Below the pieces are notes generated by a model. That model saw nothing but the letters and a program-made list of their open reading frames with translations, ran no database searches and was not told where the DNA came from. Source: an uncultured Methanomassiliicoccales archaeon (GTDB lineage Archaea > Thermoplasmatota > Thermoplasmata > Methanomassiliicoccales > Methanomethylophilaceae). Taken from it: a stretch of DNA of 64,000 nt. The translations under genes and the position numbers were made by a program. This document shows positions 52,701 to 60,331 of this stretch, piece by piece. Where the stretch lies: NCBI GenBank assembly GCA_934702355.1, contig CAKUXX010000009.1:17435-81434 (forward strand). The letters run 5' to 3'. Within the stretch, counting starts at the first letter, position 1, and every line of letters begins with the position of its first letter.

Positions 52701-55092
52701 GTACAGGGCGATCCGCAAACTGGAGTCAATGTACCTGGTGGCCCGCACAGACATAGACGGCCGCAACAGGTGGTTCTTCTCGAGGGTCGAGTATCCTCAG
52801 GTGGACCGCAGGCAGTCCATAGACCTGATTGTCCTGCGCTATCTGGAGTGCTTCGCCCCCTCGACCGTGCAGGAGGTCGCATTCTCCCTGTCGATTTCCG
52901 AGGACGATGCGAGGACATCGCTCGAATCCCTCGTGGCGATGGACGAGGTGTCCCGCGGAAGGTTCCTGATATCCGAGGACGACCAGTACATGCTCAAGCT
53001 GGACCACATGCGTCTCCGCGCAGGCAGGGACAATGTGTACGACTACGACACTGTGGAGCGTTACAGGCTCACCAGAGGCGAGTCGTTCGATTCGATCGAG
53101 GAGTACTTCGACTTCTACGGTTCGGCAGGCAACGAGCTCGATGTGTTCCAGAGGGTCAAGGGATTCTCGCTCGAGAAATGGTATGCCATGAGGGCCTCCG
53201 GGGACATCCTGCTGGGCAGGTTCGTCCGCGGAAAGGTCAGGTTCGTCATGAAGGACGATGCCAACAGGTATGCCGCGCTCCGCAGGAACGAGACTCTTCC
53301 CGAGGATCAGAAGGTCCTCGGCATGGTGGATGCGCTGGGCTCCGCCACGCTCCGTCAGCTGGTGTCCGAACTCAACATGGACAAGGAGGATGTGAAGCAG
53401 TCCGTCATGCGCCTCGACCGTTCCTTGGAGCTTGTCCGCAGCTTCGACGAGAGGGAGGACTGGGGCACGGAGAACACATACTGCCTGTTCCACCCCTCTG
53501 AATCCGATGGAGATCCCGTGACCGAGCTTGTCCGCAGGGCGATCCGCGGGTTCGGACCGATACCCTCCAGCTCTATCAGGTTCCTCGTGGACGTCCCGAT
53601 GGACGAGATCGAGGCAAAAGCCGAGGAGATCGGCGCAACGACCATAACCGTGGGCGAGGGCCAGGTGCCCATGCTCATCATGAAGGACGACGTCCACCTT
53701 CTGGACGACGTCCCCGAGAGGATCTTCCCGATCAGGGTGCTCTCCCTGACGGACCCCGACATCGGTTCGAAGTGGGCGGAAGTGTCTTCCCGCTACGGTG
53801 ACAAATGGATCTATCCGCTGGCAAGGGGCAACTGCATCGTGGGTGCCCTGGAGATGTGGGAGATGTCCGGATGCATCGAGATCCGCATGATGGACATGGA
53901 TTCGATAGACATGCTCCCCGAGGTCCTGGATGCGATCGACCGCATGATGGGATTCTACAGGATGAAGGGCATAGACATCGTCCGTATCCGCGAGGTCATG
54001 AACACGGACACCGAGAAGCTCGATGACAGCGTCCGCGAGGTCCTGGAGTCTCACGGATATCATCACGTCAACGGATTCTACGCACACGGGGACTTCGATC
54101 CCTGGACCATGACGGAGAACGATGCCTTGAGCTACGTGTTCCTGAAGCAGCACGTCGGTTCCCACCGCTACGGCACGATCTCGGAGGTGCTCGCATCCAG
54201 AGGATACATCCGCGGCGACCAGGAGATGATGACCCGCGTGGCGGAGAAGACGACCATGAAGAGCAGGATGGATTCCGGCGATCTGGTCAAGATGAGCCTC
54301 TCCCCGTCATATATCGGGTACACGAACATCCAGAACTCGTCCCTCTACAGGGCCGGGAAGGGCTACGTCCCCGTCGGAGAGGCCAAGGACCTCTACGGAT
54401 TGATCATGAAGAAGCAGCCCGTCACCAAGAAGAACCTCATCGCAGACTCTCCATACTCTCCGGAGAGGACCTCCGACCTGCTGGCCGAGCTTATGCGCAA
54501 CTCCGTCATCTATCTGGACGGGGAATCGTGCTACAGTCTCGTCCCCGACAGCGGTATGAGCCGTCATGATGCCATACTGGAGCTCGCCCGCATGCATTTC
54601 AGGGATTTCGGGATGTTCTCCGCAGAGGACTTCTCCCAGTTCATCGAGGGGAGGATGGCAGAAACCAGGGCGACCCTCAGGACACTGGAGGACGAGGGAT
54701 TCCTGAAGAAAGGATTCTTCATCAAGGACGATCCCACACTCAGATGGATGCTTGCGGAGGATGTCGGAGCGAAACCCAGGCGCTTCATGGATAATTTCGT
54801 GCTGAATTCCCAGGACAACCTCCACATCTACTTGAGACAGATGATAAAGGAGGTGACCGGGGCCGGTTCGAACTCCGTGATCTTCACCAACACGACCATC
54901 GCGGGATGGTTCAAGGGCAAGGTCTGTTCGACAGGTGCCAAGGTTGAGGAGTTCCAGGGCAGCGACCGTGCGGCCAGGATATTGAAGGAGACCGCCCAGT
55001 CCGTAGGCGTCAGGCTGGAAAGCAAGCGCGAGCGCGACGATGACGACTGGGACGTTTCGGAGTTCTACACCAAGGTGAATCTGGGGGCGTGA
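49729..55092 (+). CDS. lhr: Giant Lhr-type superfamily 2 helicase
   Basis: The roughly 1787-aa protein is an Lhr-like ATP-dependent helicase. Two RecA domains (about 1-430) contain Walker A SSPTGSGKT at 53-61, DEIH in VILDEIHDIC, SATLAP and QRIGRSGH, followed by the Lhr winged-helix/beta-barrel core and a very long C-terminal extension (about 900-1787) rich in winged-helix-like repeats. Archaeal Lhr core proteins are near 900 aa, so this is double length. Such enzymes unwind RNA or DNA in repair. The start could be TTG 49717, GTG 49720 or ATG 49729. A hairpin with T-run ends it. Confidence 0.87.
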   Translation: MLEKVDRTYTKDEVMDLMEPLISTWFNERFDDLTIPQAKAIPVIHQRRNVLVSSPTGSGKTLTAFTSIINELTRYSREGTLEERVYCIYVSPLKALANDVNRNLNTPLAEMREVAAAHGMDIPDIRVAVRSGDTPQSERQKMVRHPPHILITTPESLALILSAPKFKEAFERVEWVILDEIHDICDSKRGAFLSLTLERLRNFCKNDFVRIGLSATLAPIDAIAGYLVGCEPDGSIRDVALIESGSKKKLDLEVICPTEDMTTLSSDIVNSMMYDTLKELIDQHDTTLVFTNTRSGAESVVYKLKERGLENVEVHHSSLGKEIRLDVEERLKRGEIKCVVSSTSLELGIDIGSVDLVCQIGSPKSVAKGLQRIGRSGHSFGKVAKGRLLVFDPDDLVECAVMCRAAHRGDIDRVGIPEDCLDVLSQTVVGMSLDERWDVQAAYDLVKGSYCYRNLPMESFLNVLKYLGSKDDFEGVYSKIWYDVEAAQFGKKKGSRMIYFMNLGTIPEEANYRVITNHGTVAGELSEKFVERLSPRDVFVLGGRSFEFVRSKGMTAYVKEANGRKPTVPSWAGEMLPRSFDLSMDIARFRGEMEDRIDDPDSKAIGELVSDFDVDEGSARSILSYFREQKAVAGFIPDAKSLAVEEYIDPSNNQKLVFHFPFGRRVNDALSRAYAYRMTGMMGANVSVTISDDSFMLGCPRKFDLNQIPGLIKSSELETILRKSLKDSEIFKLRFRHTAARSFMILRNYMGRPISVNRQQVRSSYLLETLGGMEGVPVIEETYREVMEDDMDLKNARYVLDMIDSGSMTINLIHFTGTPSPFSHSAIMSGFSDIVLMEDRSALLRELHRKVLYRALGDSVSDFEFTEDQVVPYYAQKPVRVQSKEDIPKLLMMTGPLQAFRERGRNIYSYTDEDRKVVDGWIRELLREGIIGTVFLDEPHIMVSDQIPYYAAATRRERTLNDVEASVLEHIGENTPQSEISAELEISDDVAYRAIRKLESMYLVARTDIDGRNRWFFSRVEYPQVDRRQSIDLIVLRYLECFAPSTVQEVAFSLSISEDDARTSLESLVAMDEVSRGRFLISEDDQYMLKLDHMRLRAGRDNVYDYDTVERYRLTRGESFDSIEEYFDFYGSAGNELDVFQRVKGFSLEKWYAMRASGDILLGRFVRGKVRFVMKDDANRYAALRRNETLPEDQKVLGMVDALGSATLRQLVSELNMDKEDVKQSVMRLDRSLELVRSFDEREDWGTENTYCLFHPSESDGDPVTELVRRAIRGFGPIPSSSIRFLVDVPMDEIEAKAEEIGATTITVGEGQVPMLIMKDDVHLLDDVPERIFPIRVLSLTDPDIGSKWAEVSSRYGDKWIYPLARGNCIVGALEMWEMSGCIEIRMMDMDSIDMLPEVLDAIDRMMGFYRMKGIDIVRIREVMNTDTEKLDDSVREVLESHGYHHVNGFYAHGDFDPWTMTENDALSYVFLKQHVGSHRYGTISEVLASRGYIRGDQEMMTRVAEKTTMKSRMDSGDLVKMSLSPSYIGYTNIQNSSLYRAGKGYVPVGEAKDLYGLIMKKQPVTKKNLIADSPYSPERTSDLLAELMRNSVIYLDGESCYSLVPDSGMSRHDAILELARMHFRDFGMFSAEDFSQFIEGRMAETRATLRTLEDEGFLKKGFFIKDDPTLRWMLAEDVGAKPRRFMDNFVLNSQDNLHIYLRQMIKEVTGAGSNSVIFTNTTIAGWFKGKVCSTGAKVEEFQGSDRAARILKETAQSVGVRLESKRERDDDDWDVSEFYTKVNLGA

Positions 55093-55102
55093 TGCGTTCC
55101 CG

Positions 55103-55140
55103 CAGGGCATTCAGGCGTCTTAACAGACGTTTTTGCCCTG
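55103..55140 (+). terminator. Nested hairpin terminator after the Lhr-type helicase
   Basis: CGTCT/AGACG (55116-55129) is followed directly by TTTTT, and CAGGGCA/TGCCCTG (55103-55109, 55134-55140) can enclose it. This is a good intrinsic terminator. Confidence 0.65.
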
Positions 55141-55189
55141 TGCCACGTCTCCAATCTCCGTTATATATCTGGATTACTTCAATGATATC

Positions 55190-55552
55190 ATGAAGATTCC
55201 GTGTGAGATCGTCGTATGGAACGTCCTTCCCATGATACGCAGGGAACTCGCCCGCGAGCTCGTCTTCGTACACGGCATGTCCCAGGCCGAAGTGGCGAGG
55301 ATGTTCGGTGTCACCGATGCGGCGATATCCCAGTATCTGAAGAAGAAGCGCGGATCTATGCCCGAGGTGGAGTCCCTCCCCCTCTATTCCGATTTCCTCG
55401 GAGAGGTCTCGGCATCGGCAGAATCCATATCATCCCGCAAGAGCGAGTTCTATTCGGAGATGTGCCGCCTCTGCTGCCATGTGAAGTCCTCCGGACTCAT
55501 GGCCATCATTTACAAGAATCAGACCGGTGTGTACCCCACTTCGTGCAACTGA
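55190..55552 (+). CDS. XRE-like HTH protein with cysteine cluster
   Basis: The 120-aa protein has an N-terminal helix-turn-helix (ARELVFVHGMSQAEVARMFGVTDAAISQYL) and a C-terminal part with Cys-rich CRLCCHVKSSG and CN end, like archaeal COG2522-type regulators that may bind a metal or Fe-S group. TATATAT-like sequence at 55161-55168 predicts a leaderless start at ATG 55190. It converges on the OGG gene with four nt between the stops. Confidence 0.72.
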   Translation: MKIPCEIVVWNVLPMIRRELARELVFVHGMSQAEVARMFGVTDAAISQYLKKKRGSMPEVESLPLYSDFLGEVSASAESISSRKSEFYSEMCRLCCHVKSSGLMAIIYKNQTGVYPTSCN

Positions 55553-55556
55553 GCTG

Positions 55557-56357
55557 TCAGTTGTTTATAAACGGGCTGTGATACAGGAACTCCTGCGCAT
55601 ATCCCGCATATTTCCCGAATCTGTCGCGTCCGAATTCGGACACCTTGTTGTATGATCCGGTCACTCCGTACATGCGTTCCATCTCCTTCGATATGCGGAC
55701 GTCCACGGGGAACGCTTCGAGATGGCCGTATGCGAACAGTGCGACGCAGTCCGCCACCTTGGGGCCGACGCCGTTGATCTTCTGAAGCTCGCTTATGCAG
55801 TGTTCGTAGTCCAACTCCCCGATGTAATCGGGATCGACAACTCCGTTCTCGACATCTTCTGCAAGTTGGATGAATCTTGATTCTCTGAATCCGAGTCTGC
55901 AGCAGGCGATCTCGTCGCAACGGTCGAGGATCTGACCAGGGGTCGGGAACGAATGGCGTCCTCCCAGGTCGTCTCCGAACGTGTCGCAAACGGATTCGAC
56001 CATCTTGCCGATGCGGGCTACGTTGGCGTTGGTCGCCAGAAGATATGTGGCCAGACATTCCCACCTGTCCTGTTCGAGGATCCTGAGTCCGGGGCAGTGC
56101 TCCGAAAGGGATGCCACATAGCTGTCGCGGGAGGAGATGTCCTTGATGATCTCTTCCAGGTCGTCTTCGTGTCTGAAATAGCGTTTCAGACGGTCTTCGG
56201 AGGAGCAGCCTTCTGCGTTGAATCCGCCCTCGCATTCGGTCAGTTTGATGATCTCGTGTCCGAGGACTCCGATCCATTTGTTTCCGGTCTTCCTCCAGCG
56301 GTGTGCCTGTCCGCAGCCGAGGGTGGGATCCAACGACACATCCAACTCAATCATCAT
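55557..56357 (-). CDS. ogg: OGG1-type 8-oxoguanine DNA glycosylase
   Basis: The roughly 266-aa bifunctional glycosylase/lyase has an N-terminal beta domain (LDVSLDPTLGCGQAHRWRKTG) and the HhH-GPD motif: QKINGVGPKVADCVALFAYG, whose Lys is the catalytic Schiff base, followed by FPVDVRISKEM with the key Asp. It removes 8-oxoG. ATG 56357 (or 56354) fits a leaderless start beside the AT-rich AAAGATAAAAG element. It is divergent from an endonuclease IV gene with only 54 nt between. Confidence 0.9.
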   Translation of the reverse strand: MMIELDVSLDPTLGCGQAHRWRKTGNKWIGVLGHEIIKLTECEGGFNAEGCSSEDRLKRYFRHEDDLEEIIKDISSRDSYVASLSEHCPGLRILEQDRWECLATYLLATNANVARIGKMVESVCDTFGDDLGGRHSFPTPGQILDRCDEIACCRLGFRESRFIQLAEDVENGVVDPDYIGELDYEHCISELQKINGVGPKVADCVALFAYGHLEAFPVDVRISKEMERMYGVTGSYNKVSEFGRDRFGKYAGYAQEFLYHSPFINN

Positions 56358-56411
56358 AATTGTGCATTCTAATAACCTTACTTTTATCTTTTTGATGTGC
56401 ATCCCACATGT
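56358..56411. promoter_or_regulatory. Compact bidirectional promoter of the ogg/endonuclease IV pair
   Basis: Only 54 nt separate the two starts. CTTTTATC at 56381-56388 is rightward TATA-like, and AAAGATAAAAG (minus) near 56382-56392 serves ogg. Both transcripts would be leaderless. Confidence 0.55.
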
Positions 56412-57218
56412 ATGAGATTTGGACCAGCAGGATACCCAGAGGCGGGTAAAAACCCCGAGGGGGCATTGGAATACACGCGTTCCCTGGGCCTCGACGCGTT
56501 GGAAGTCGAGTTCGTCCGCGGCGCACGCATAAAACCAGAGCGCGCTCAGGTCATAGGAGCTAAGGCCAAATCTCTCGACATAAGGCTGAGCTGTCATGCT
56601 CCGTATTTCATAAGTTTCAATTCGGAAAGCGACGAGACCCGTCAGAAGAGCATCGGGTGGGTGATGGACACTGCCCGTGCCGCACATGAGCTCGGAGCGT
56701 ACATCATCGTGATCCATGCCGCGTCATACGGCAAATCCCCCGAGACGGCGTTGCCGTCCGTCATCGAGGGTCTCACAAAATGCAAGAACATGCTCGACGA
56801 CGAGGGAATCAAGGACGTCATTCTCGGAGTGGAGACCATGGGAAAGACCGGTCAGTTCGGAACCCTCGACGAGATCGGAAAGGTCATGGAATCTGTGGAT
56901 GGGGTACGTCCGGTCCTCGACGTCGCACATGTCCATGCCCGCGGCCGCGGCTGTCTGAAGAACGAATCCGATATGCGTGGACTTGTCGATCAGTTCTTCG
57001 GCCTGTGTGGGGACATTGCGCATTTCCATATCAGTTGCATCAAATACGGCGAGAAGGGAGAGATATCGCATCTCCCTCTGGCCGAGAAGGACCCCGACAT
57101 GCAGATCCTGGCGGATATATTGTCAGATTCCAAGCAGGATTGCACTTTCATCTGTGAATCCCCTCTGATCGAGAAGGATGCCGTCGTCTTCCGCGATATG
57201 TTCCATCGGGCCGGATAA
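56412..57218 (+). CDS. nfo: Endonuclease IV-type AP endonuclease
   Basis: The 268-aa TIM-barrel protein matches the EndoIV family: RFGPAGYPEAG start, LSCHAPYFISFNS, IIVIHAASYGKS, LGVETMGKTGQFG, PVLDVAHVHARG and AHFHISCI, supplying the three-metal ligands. It cleaves 5' of abasic sites. It is divergent from ogg, and the following HTH gene begins one nt after its stop (TAAC-ATG), so those two are co-transcribed. Confidence 0.85.
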   Translation: MRFGPAGYPEAGKNPEGALEYTRSLGLDALEVEFVRGARIKPERAQVIGAKAKSLDIRLSCHAPYFISFNSESDETRQKSIGWVMDTARAAHELGAYIIVIHAASYGKSPETALPSVIEGLTKCKNMLDDEGIKDVILGVETMGKTGQFGTLDEIGKVMESVDGVRPVLDVAHVHARGRGCLKNESDMRGLVDQFFGLCGDIAHFHISCIKYGEKGEISHLPLAEKDPDMQILADILSDSKQDCTFICESPLIEKDAVVFRDMFHRAG

Positions 57219-57219
57219 C

Positions 57220-58725
57220 ATGGCAGAGCTCGAGTACGGAGACAAGTTTTCCATATACCTCTCACCCGCTGACGGGCTGAAGGTATTGCTGAATCCTGTT
57301 CTCGTGGACATTGCGGATCTCCTGGTGGAGTCGGAGATGACCGTCGGGGAGATATCCCGTAGGGTCGGCGCATCAAGGTCGACAGTGAGGTCCGACCTGA
57401 AGAGACTGGCCGACATGGGCTTGGTCACGATGAAGAAGAGCACGGTGGATGCCCGTGAGACCCTGTTCATATTGCATGCGATCAAGGTCGTATCATCGGC
57501 GGACCAGAACGATTCGGTGTTGAAATATCTGCAGATTTCGTTGAAGGCCCGGTCGCAGTCGAAGATAATGCCGATTTACGATGCGATCCTGTTCTCGATG
57601 GCCCAGATGAGGGCTTACGGCATCAGTATCGCCAATGTTCTGTTCGAGACCGGTTTCTCGATAGGGATGGCCTACAAGGATATTTTCATGGAGATGTCGG
57701 ACGAGGAGATGATCGACAATGTCAGATGTCTCTTCGGAATCGGTTCGGAAATGAGGATGGAGATGGATGACGAAGGCCTCAGAATATCAATAGGTCCGGG
57801 AGATGCACAGTCTATAGTACTGATCAAGGACCTCTTGATGGGATTCATGACTTCCACCATGTGTATCCGCACAGGCAATCTGTATGCGCCCAGATACAAT
57901 ATGGTCATAGCAGATGACACCGTGATATTCAACTCCGAACTGTACTCGATGAGTTCTTACCCATTGCTCGGACTTACGTATGTGGAGCGTGGATCCTCAT
58001 ATTACCGTGTGGACCATCCGTTCAAGGTGTTGTACACGAATGGCGGTTCCTGCTATCTGATCTCCAACGAAAACATGATCAAGGTTCTGGGTTCCATCAC
58101 CGATGGAAACAACACTCCTGTGGATATCGCGGCCGCAACGGAGATCCCTCACGTGACCGTGCATTCGGTGCTCAACAAACTGGAGTCGATGGGTGTCGTG
58201 TCCAAGTCGGCATCTTCGAGGGGATTGTCTTTCGACCCTACATATTCCACGATCATACAGGCGAAATCCAAACCGGTCGATGCACCTCCGCACATAGATG
58301 TAGCTGATATGCAGTTCGATGCAACCAAGTTCCGTGGATTCGTATACCGCTACATGTTCTGGGTCGCCGATAGTTTCGGTATCGGTGCCGAAGCGACCTT
58401 CCGCAGGGTCGGAGAATGCATGGGCGAGGTGCTGGCGACAGCGGGGCCGAAGGTCAGTGCTCAGCAATTCCTCGAATTCATATGCAGCAGCTATGCCGCC
58501 GATGGTGCCAACATTACGATAGTGTCGCTCATTCCCATATGCATAACGCTGAAGATTGAATCGAACGGGAAGTTCGCGGAAGATGTGGGGGCATACATCC
58601 AATCCCTGTTGGAGAAGGCATTGGAGATCATCACCGGCGAACATTACAATGTGATCGTCGATGTGAGATCGGTGAAAAGGGTGGGGCAGAGCCCCGCTCC
58701 AAGGAAGAAATCCAAACCCATCTGA
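57220..58725 (+). CDS. Regulator with two winged-helix/sensor repeats
   Basis: The 501-aa protein has an ArsR-like wHTH (about 20-75: VGEISRRVGASRSTVRSDLKRLADMG), a domain of about 130 residues (about 100-235: RAYGISIANVLFETGFSIGM), a second wHTH-like unit (about 268-330: VDIAAATEIPHVTVHSVLNKLESMG) and a second similar domain (about 375-490: DSFGIGAEATFRRVGECMGE). The internal duplication is visible. The sensor resembles V4R/heme-NO-type alpha-beta folds, but I cannot assign a ligand. It may control the upstream repair gene. A branched hairpin follows. Confidence 0.6.
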   Translation: MAELEYGDKFSIYLSPADGLKVLLNPVLVDIADLLVESEMTVGEISRRVGASRSTVRSDLKRLADMGLVTMKKSTVDARETLFILHAIKVVSSADQNDSVLKYLQISLKARSQSKIMPIYDAILFSMAQMRAYGISIANVLFETGFSIGMAYKDIFMEMSDEEMIDNVRCLFGIGSEMRMEMDDEGLRISIGPGDAQSIVLIKDLLMGFMTSTMCIRTGNLYAPRYNMVIADDTVIFNSELYSMSSYPLLGLTYVERGSSYYRVDHPFKVLYTNGGSCYLISNENMIKVLGSITDGNNTPVDIAAATEIPHVTVHSVLNKLESMGVVSKSASSRGLSFDPTYSTIIQAKSKPVDAPPHIDVADMQFDATKFRGFVYRYMFWVADSFGIGAEATFRRVGECMGEVLATAGPKVSAQQFLEFICSSYAADGANITIVSLIPICITLKIESNGKFAEDVGAYIQSLLEKALEIITGEHYNVIVDVRSVKRVGQSPAPRKKSKPI

Positions 58726-58742
58726 TCGGATGGGGTGACTGC

Positions 58743-58789
58743 GGACCGTTTTGCGACCGAATCATGACGGTTTCGACGTCAAACGGTCC
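58743..58789 (+). terminator. Branched hairpin after the duplicated regulator
   Basis: GGACCGTTT at 58743-58751 pairs perfectly with AAACGGTCC at 58781-58789. An inner ACCG/CGGT hairpin can form in the 29-nt loop. It may end the transcript before the tRNA promoter. Confidence 0.45.
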
Positions 58790-58800
58790 GTCAATGTCAC

Positions 58801-58835
58801 TTTTTTTATATGGGGAATCTTTCCCCATACTCATT
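58801..58835 (+). promoter_or_regulatory. tRNA-Thr promoter
   Basis: TTTTTTATATGG at 58801-58812 is a TATA box about 25-30 nt before the tRNA. A small hairpin ATGGGGA/TTTCCCCAT lies between them. Confidence 0.55.
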
Positions 58836-58910
58836 GCCACTGTGGCTCAGCGGTAGAGCGGCGGTTTCGTAAACCGTAGGCCGGGGGTTCGATCCCCTCC
58901 AGTGGCTCCA
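58836..58910 (+). tRNA. tRNA-Thr (anticodon CGT)
   Basis: The gene starts GCCACTG and folds into a cloverleaf: acceptor GCCACTG/CAGTGGC, D-stem GCTC/GAGC, anticodon stem GCGGT/ACCGT with loop TTCGTAA (anticodon CGT at 58868-58870), T-arm GGGGG-TTCGATC-CCCTC, discriminator T and encoded CCA at 58908-58910. CGT reads ACG threonine codons. U73 is usual for archaeal tRNA-Thr. No intron is present. Confidence 0.97.
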
Positions 58911-58918
58911 TCTCATTC

Positions 58919-60217
58919 TCAGCAATCGTTGTCCTTTCCCGAGTCCTTGTTCATGTACGTGTTGACGATCTTGATCGCACATACGTCGCCGCACATGGAG
59001 CATCCTTCGCTCTCCTCCGTGCATCCTCTGCATCTGTATCTGCGTGCCTTCTCCTCATCGATGCAGACCTCGTACATGGTGTTCCAATCGAGTTTCTTCC
59101 TGGCCTTGGCCATCTTGGTGTCCCTGTCCCTGCCGATGCCTCTGCAGAGGTCGCCAACATGCGCCGCGATCTTCGATGCGATGACGCCTTCCCTGACATC
59201 GTCCACATCAGGAAGCGAGAGATGCTCCGCAGGTGTGAGGTAGCACAGGAAGTCCGCGCCGTTCTGTGCCGCGACGGCACCTCCGATGGCGCCGACTATA
59301 TGGTCGTATCCCGGAGCGATGTCTGTGACAAGCGGTCCGAGGACGTAGAAAGGGGCATCGTGACACATGCGCTTCTCCAGCTTCATGTTCATCGCCACCT
59401 GGTCCAGGGGAACGTGTCCGGGTCCTTCCACCATGCTCTGCACACCTGCTTCCCTGGCGCGCTCCACGAGATGACCCAGAGTCATGAGTTCGCTGAGCTG
59501 TGCCTGGTCCGATGCGTCGTCGATGCACCCGGGTCTGAACCCGTCTCCGAGGGACAGTGTGAACTCGTATTTCCTCGCCATCTCAAGGAGGTAGTCGTAG
59601 TTCTTGTACAGGGGATTCTCCTCGTCGTTGTGGAGGATCCACGCCGTGAGGAACGATCCGCCTCTGGAGACGACATCCATGATCCTGGGGGATTTGCTGA
59701 GCCATTTCACTGTCTCCCTCGTGATCCCGCAGTGGACGGTCATGAAGTCCATTCCGTCCTTGGCGTGCTTCTCGATGCCGTTGAAGATGTCGTCCTCGGT
59801 CATCTCCACAACAGCGTTCTTCCTCGCTGCGGTGAGGCCTGTCTGATAAATCGGGACGGAACCCATCATCACGGGGCATTTGTCGAGCAGGGTTGCCCTT
59901 ATGCTGTCGATGTCTCCCCCGGTGCTGAGGTCCATGACCGCATCCGCACCGTACTTGATGGCCACGTCGAGCTTCTGGAGTTCCGAATCCAGGTCGACGA
60001 TGTCCCTGGATGTCCCCAGGTTGACATTGATCTTCACAGAGAGCCCTTCTCCGATCGCTGCGGGCTCCGCATCGTGGATGGGGTTGTGTGGGGCACATAT
60101 GCGACCGGATGCAATACCGTTCCTGATGAATTCGGGGCTGACCCCTTCTTTCTCTGCGATCTGCTTCATCAGAGGGGTGATCTCCCCCCTGCGTGCGACG
60201 TCCATGATGGTGCTCAT
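58919..60217 (-). CDS. thiC: Phosphomethylpyrimidine synthase ThiC
   Basis: ThiC converts AIR to HMP-phosphate in thiamine synthesis by radical SAM chemistry. The 432-aa protein has IMDVARRGEITPLMK, GADAVMDLSTGGDID, YQTGLTAAR, DFMTVHCGITRE, EGPGHVPLDQV and a C-terminal CSMCGDVC Fe-S motif (C-x2-C-x3-C). ATG 60217 is the family start; further in-frame codons to 60316 lie in the regulatory region. It is divergent from gyrB. No thi-box riboswitch was seen. Confidence 0.95.
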   Translation of the reverse strand: MSTIMDVARRGEITPLMKQIAEKEGVSPEFIRNGIASGRICAPHNPIHDAEPAAIGEGLSVKINVNLGTSRDIVDLDSELQKLDVAIKYGADAVMDLSTGGDIDSIRATLLDKCPVMMGSVPIYQTGLTAARKNAVVEMTEDDIFNGIEKHAKDGMDFMTVHCGITRETVKWLSKSPRIMDVVSRGGSFLTAWILHNDEENPLYKNYDYLLEMARKYEFTLSLGDGFRPGCIDDASDQAQLSELMTLGHLVERAREAGVQSMVEGPGHVPLDQVAMNMKLEKRMCHDAPFYVLGPLVTDIAPGYDHIVGAIGGAVAAQNGADFLCYLTPAEHLSLPDVDDVREGVIASKIAAHVGDLCRGIGRDRDTKMAKARKKLDWNTMYEVCIDEEKARRYRCRGCTEESEGCSMCGDVCAIKIVNTYMNKDSGKDNDC

Positions 60218-60331
60218 TGTGAATCGAATCCTAATGACGTGAATCTCGTAATAAGATATCGTTGGTCGCGCGTTGTGCGCACGCGCACGCGCGCGTATAT
60301 TATAATAGGAGGGCATACACCTCTGATTATT
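60218..60331. promoter_or_regulatory. Divergent thiC/gyrB promoter with a Z-DNA-prone tract
   Basis: Between the genes lie a leftward TATA-like TCTTATTAC (about 60248-60256), an uninterrupted 27-nt alternating pyrimidine-purine tract at 60274-60300 with an adjacent CGCGCGT at 60267-60273, and the gyrB TATA element TATATTATAAT at 60296-60306. AGGAGGG follows at 60307-60313. The tract ends inside the gyrB core promoter. Confidence 0.7.

Noticed and set aside
51649..54165. Several long minus-strand frames inside the Lhr-type gene
   Set aside because: They have low-complexity composition and no motifs; they are antisense shadows of the helicase.
58919..60316. Extended thiC frame starting at 60316
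   Set aside because: The extra 33 residues fall in the Z-DNA tract and gyrB promoter; the family starts at 60217.
59159..60331. Long open frame upstream in phase with gyrB
   Set aside because: It is antisense to thiC; gyrB homology starts only near 60344.
60218..60331. TPP riboswitch upstream of thiC
   Set aside because: No conserved thi-box core was seen and the leader is predicted to be only about nine nt.
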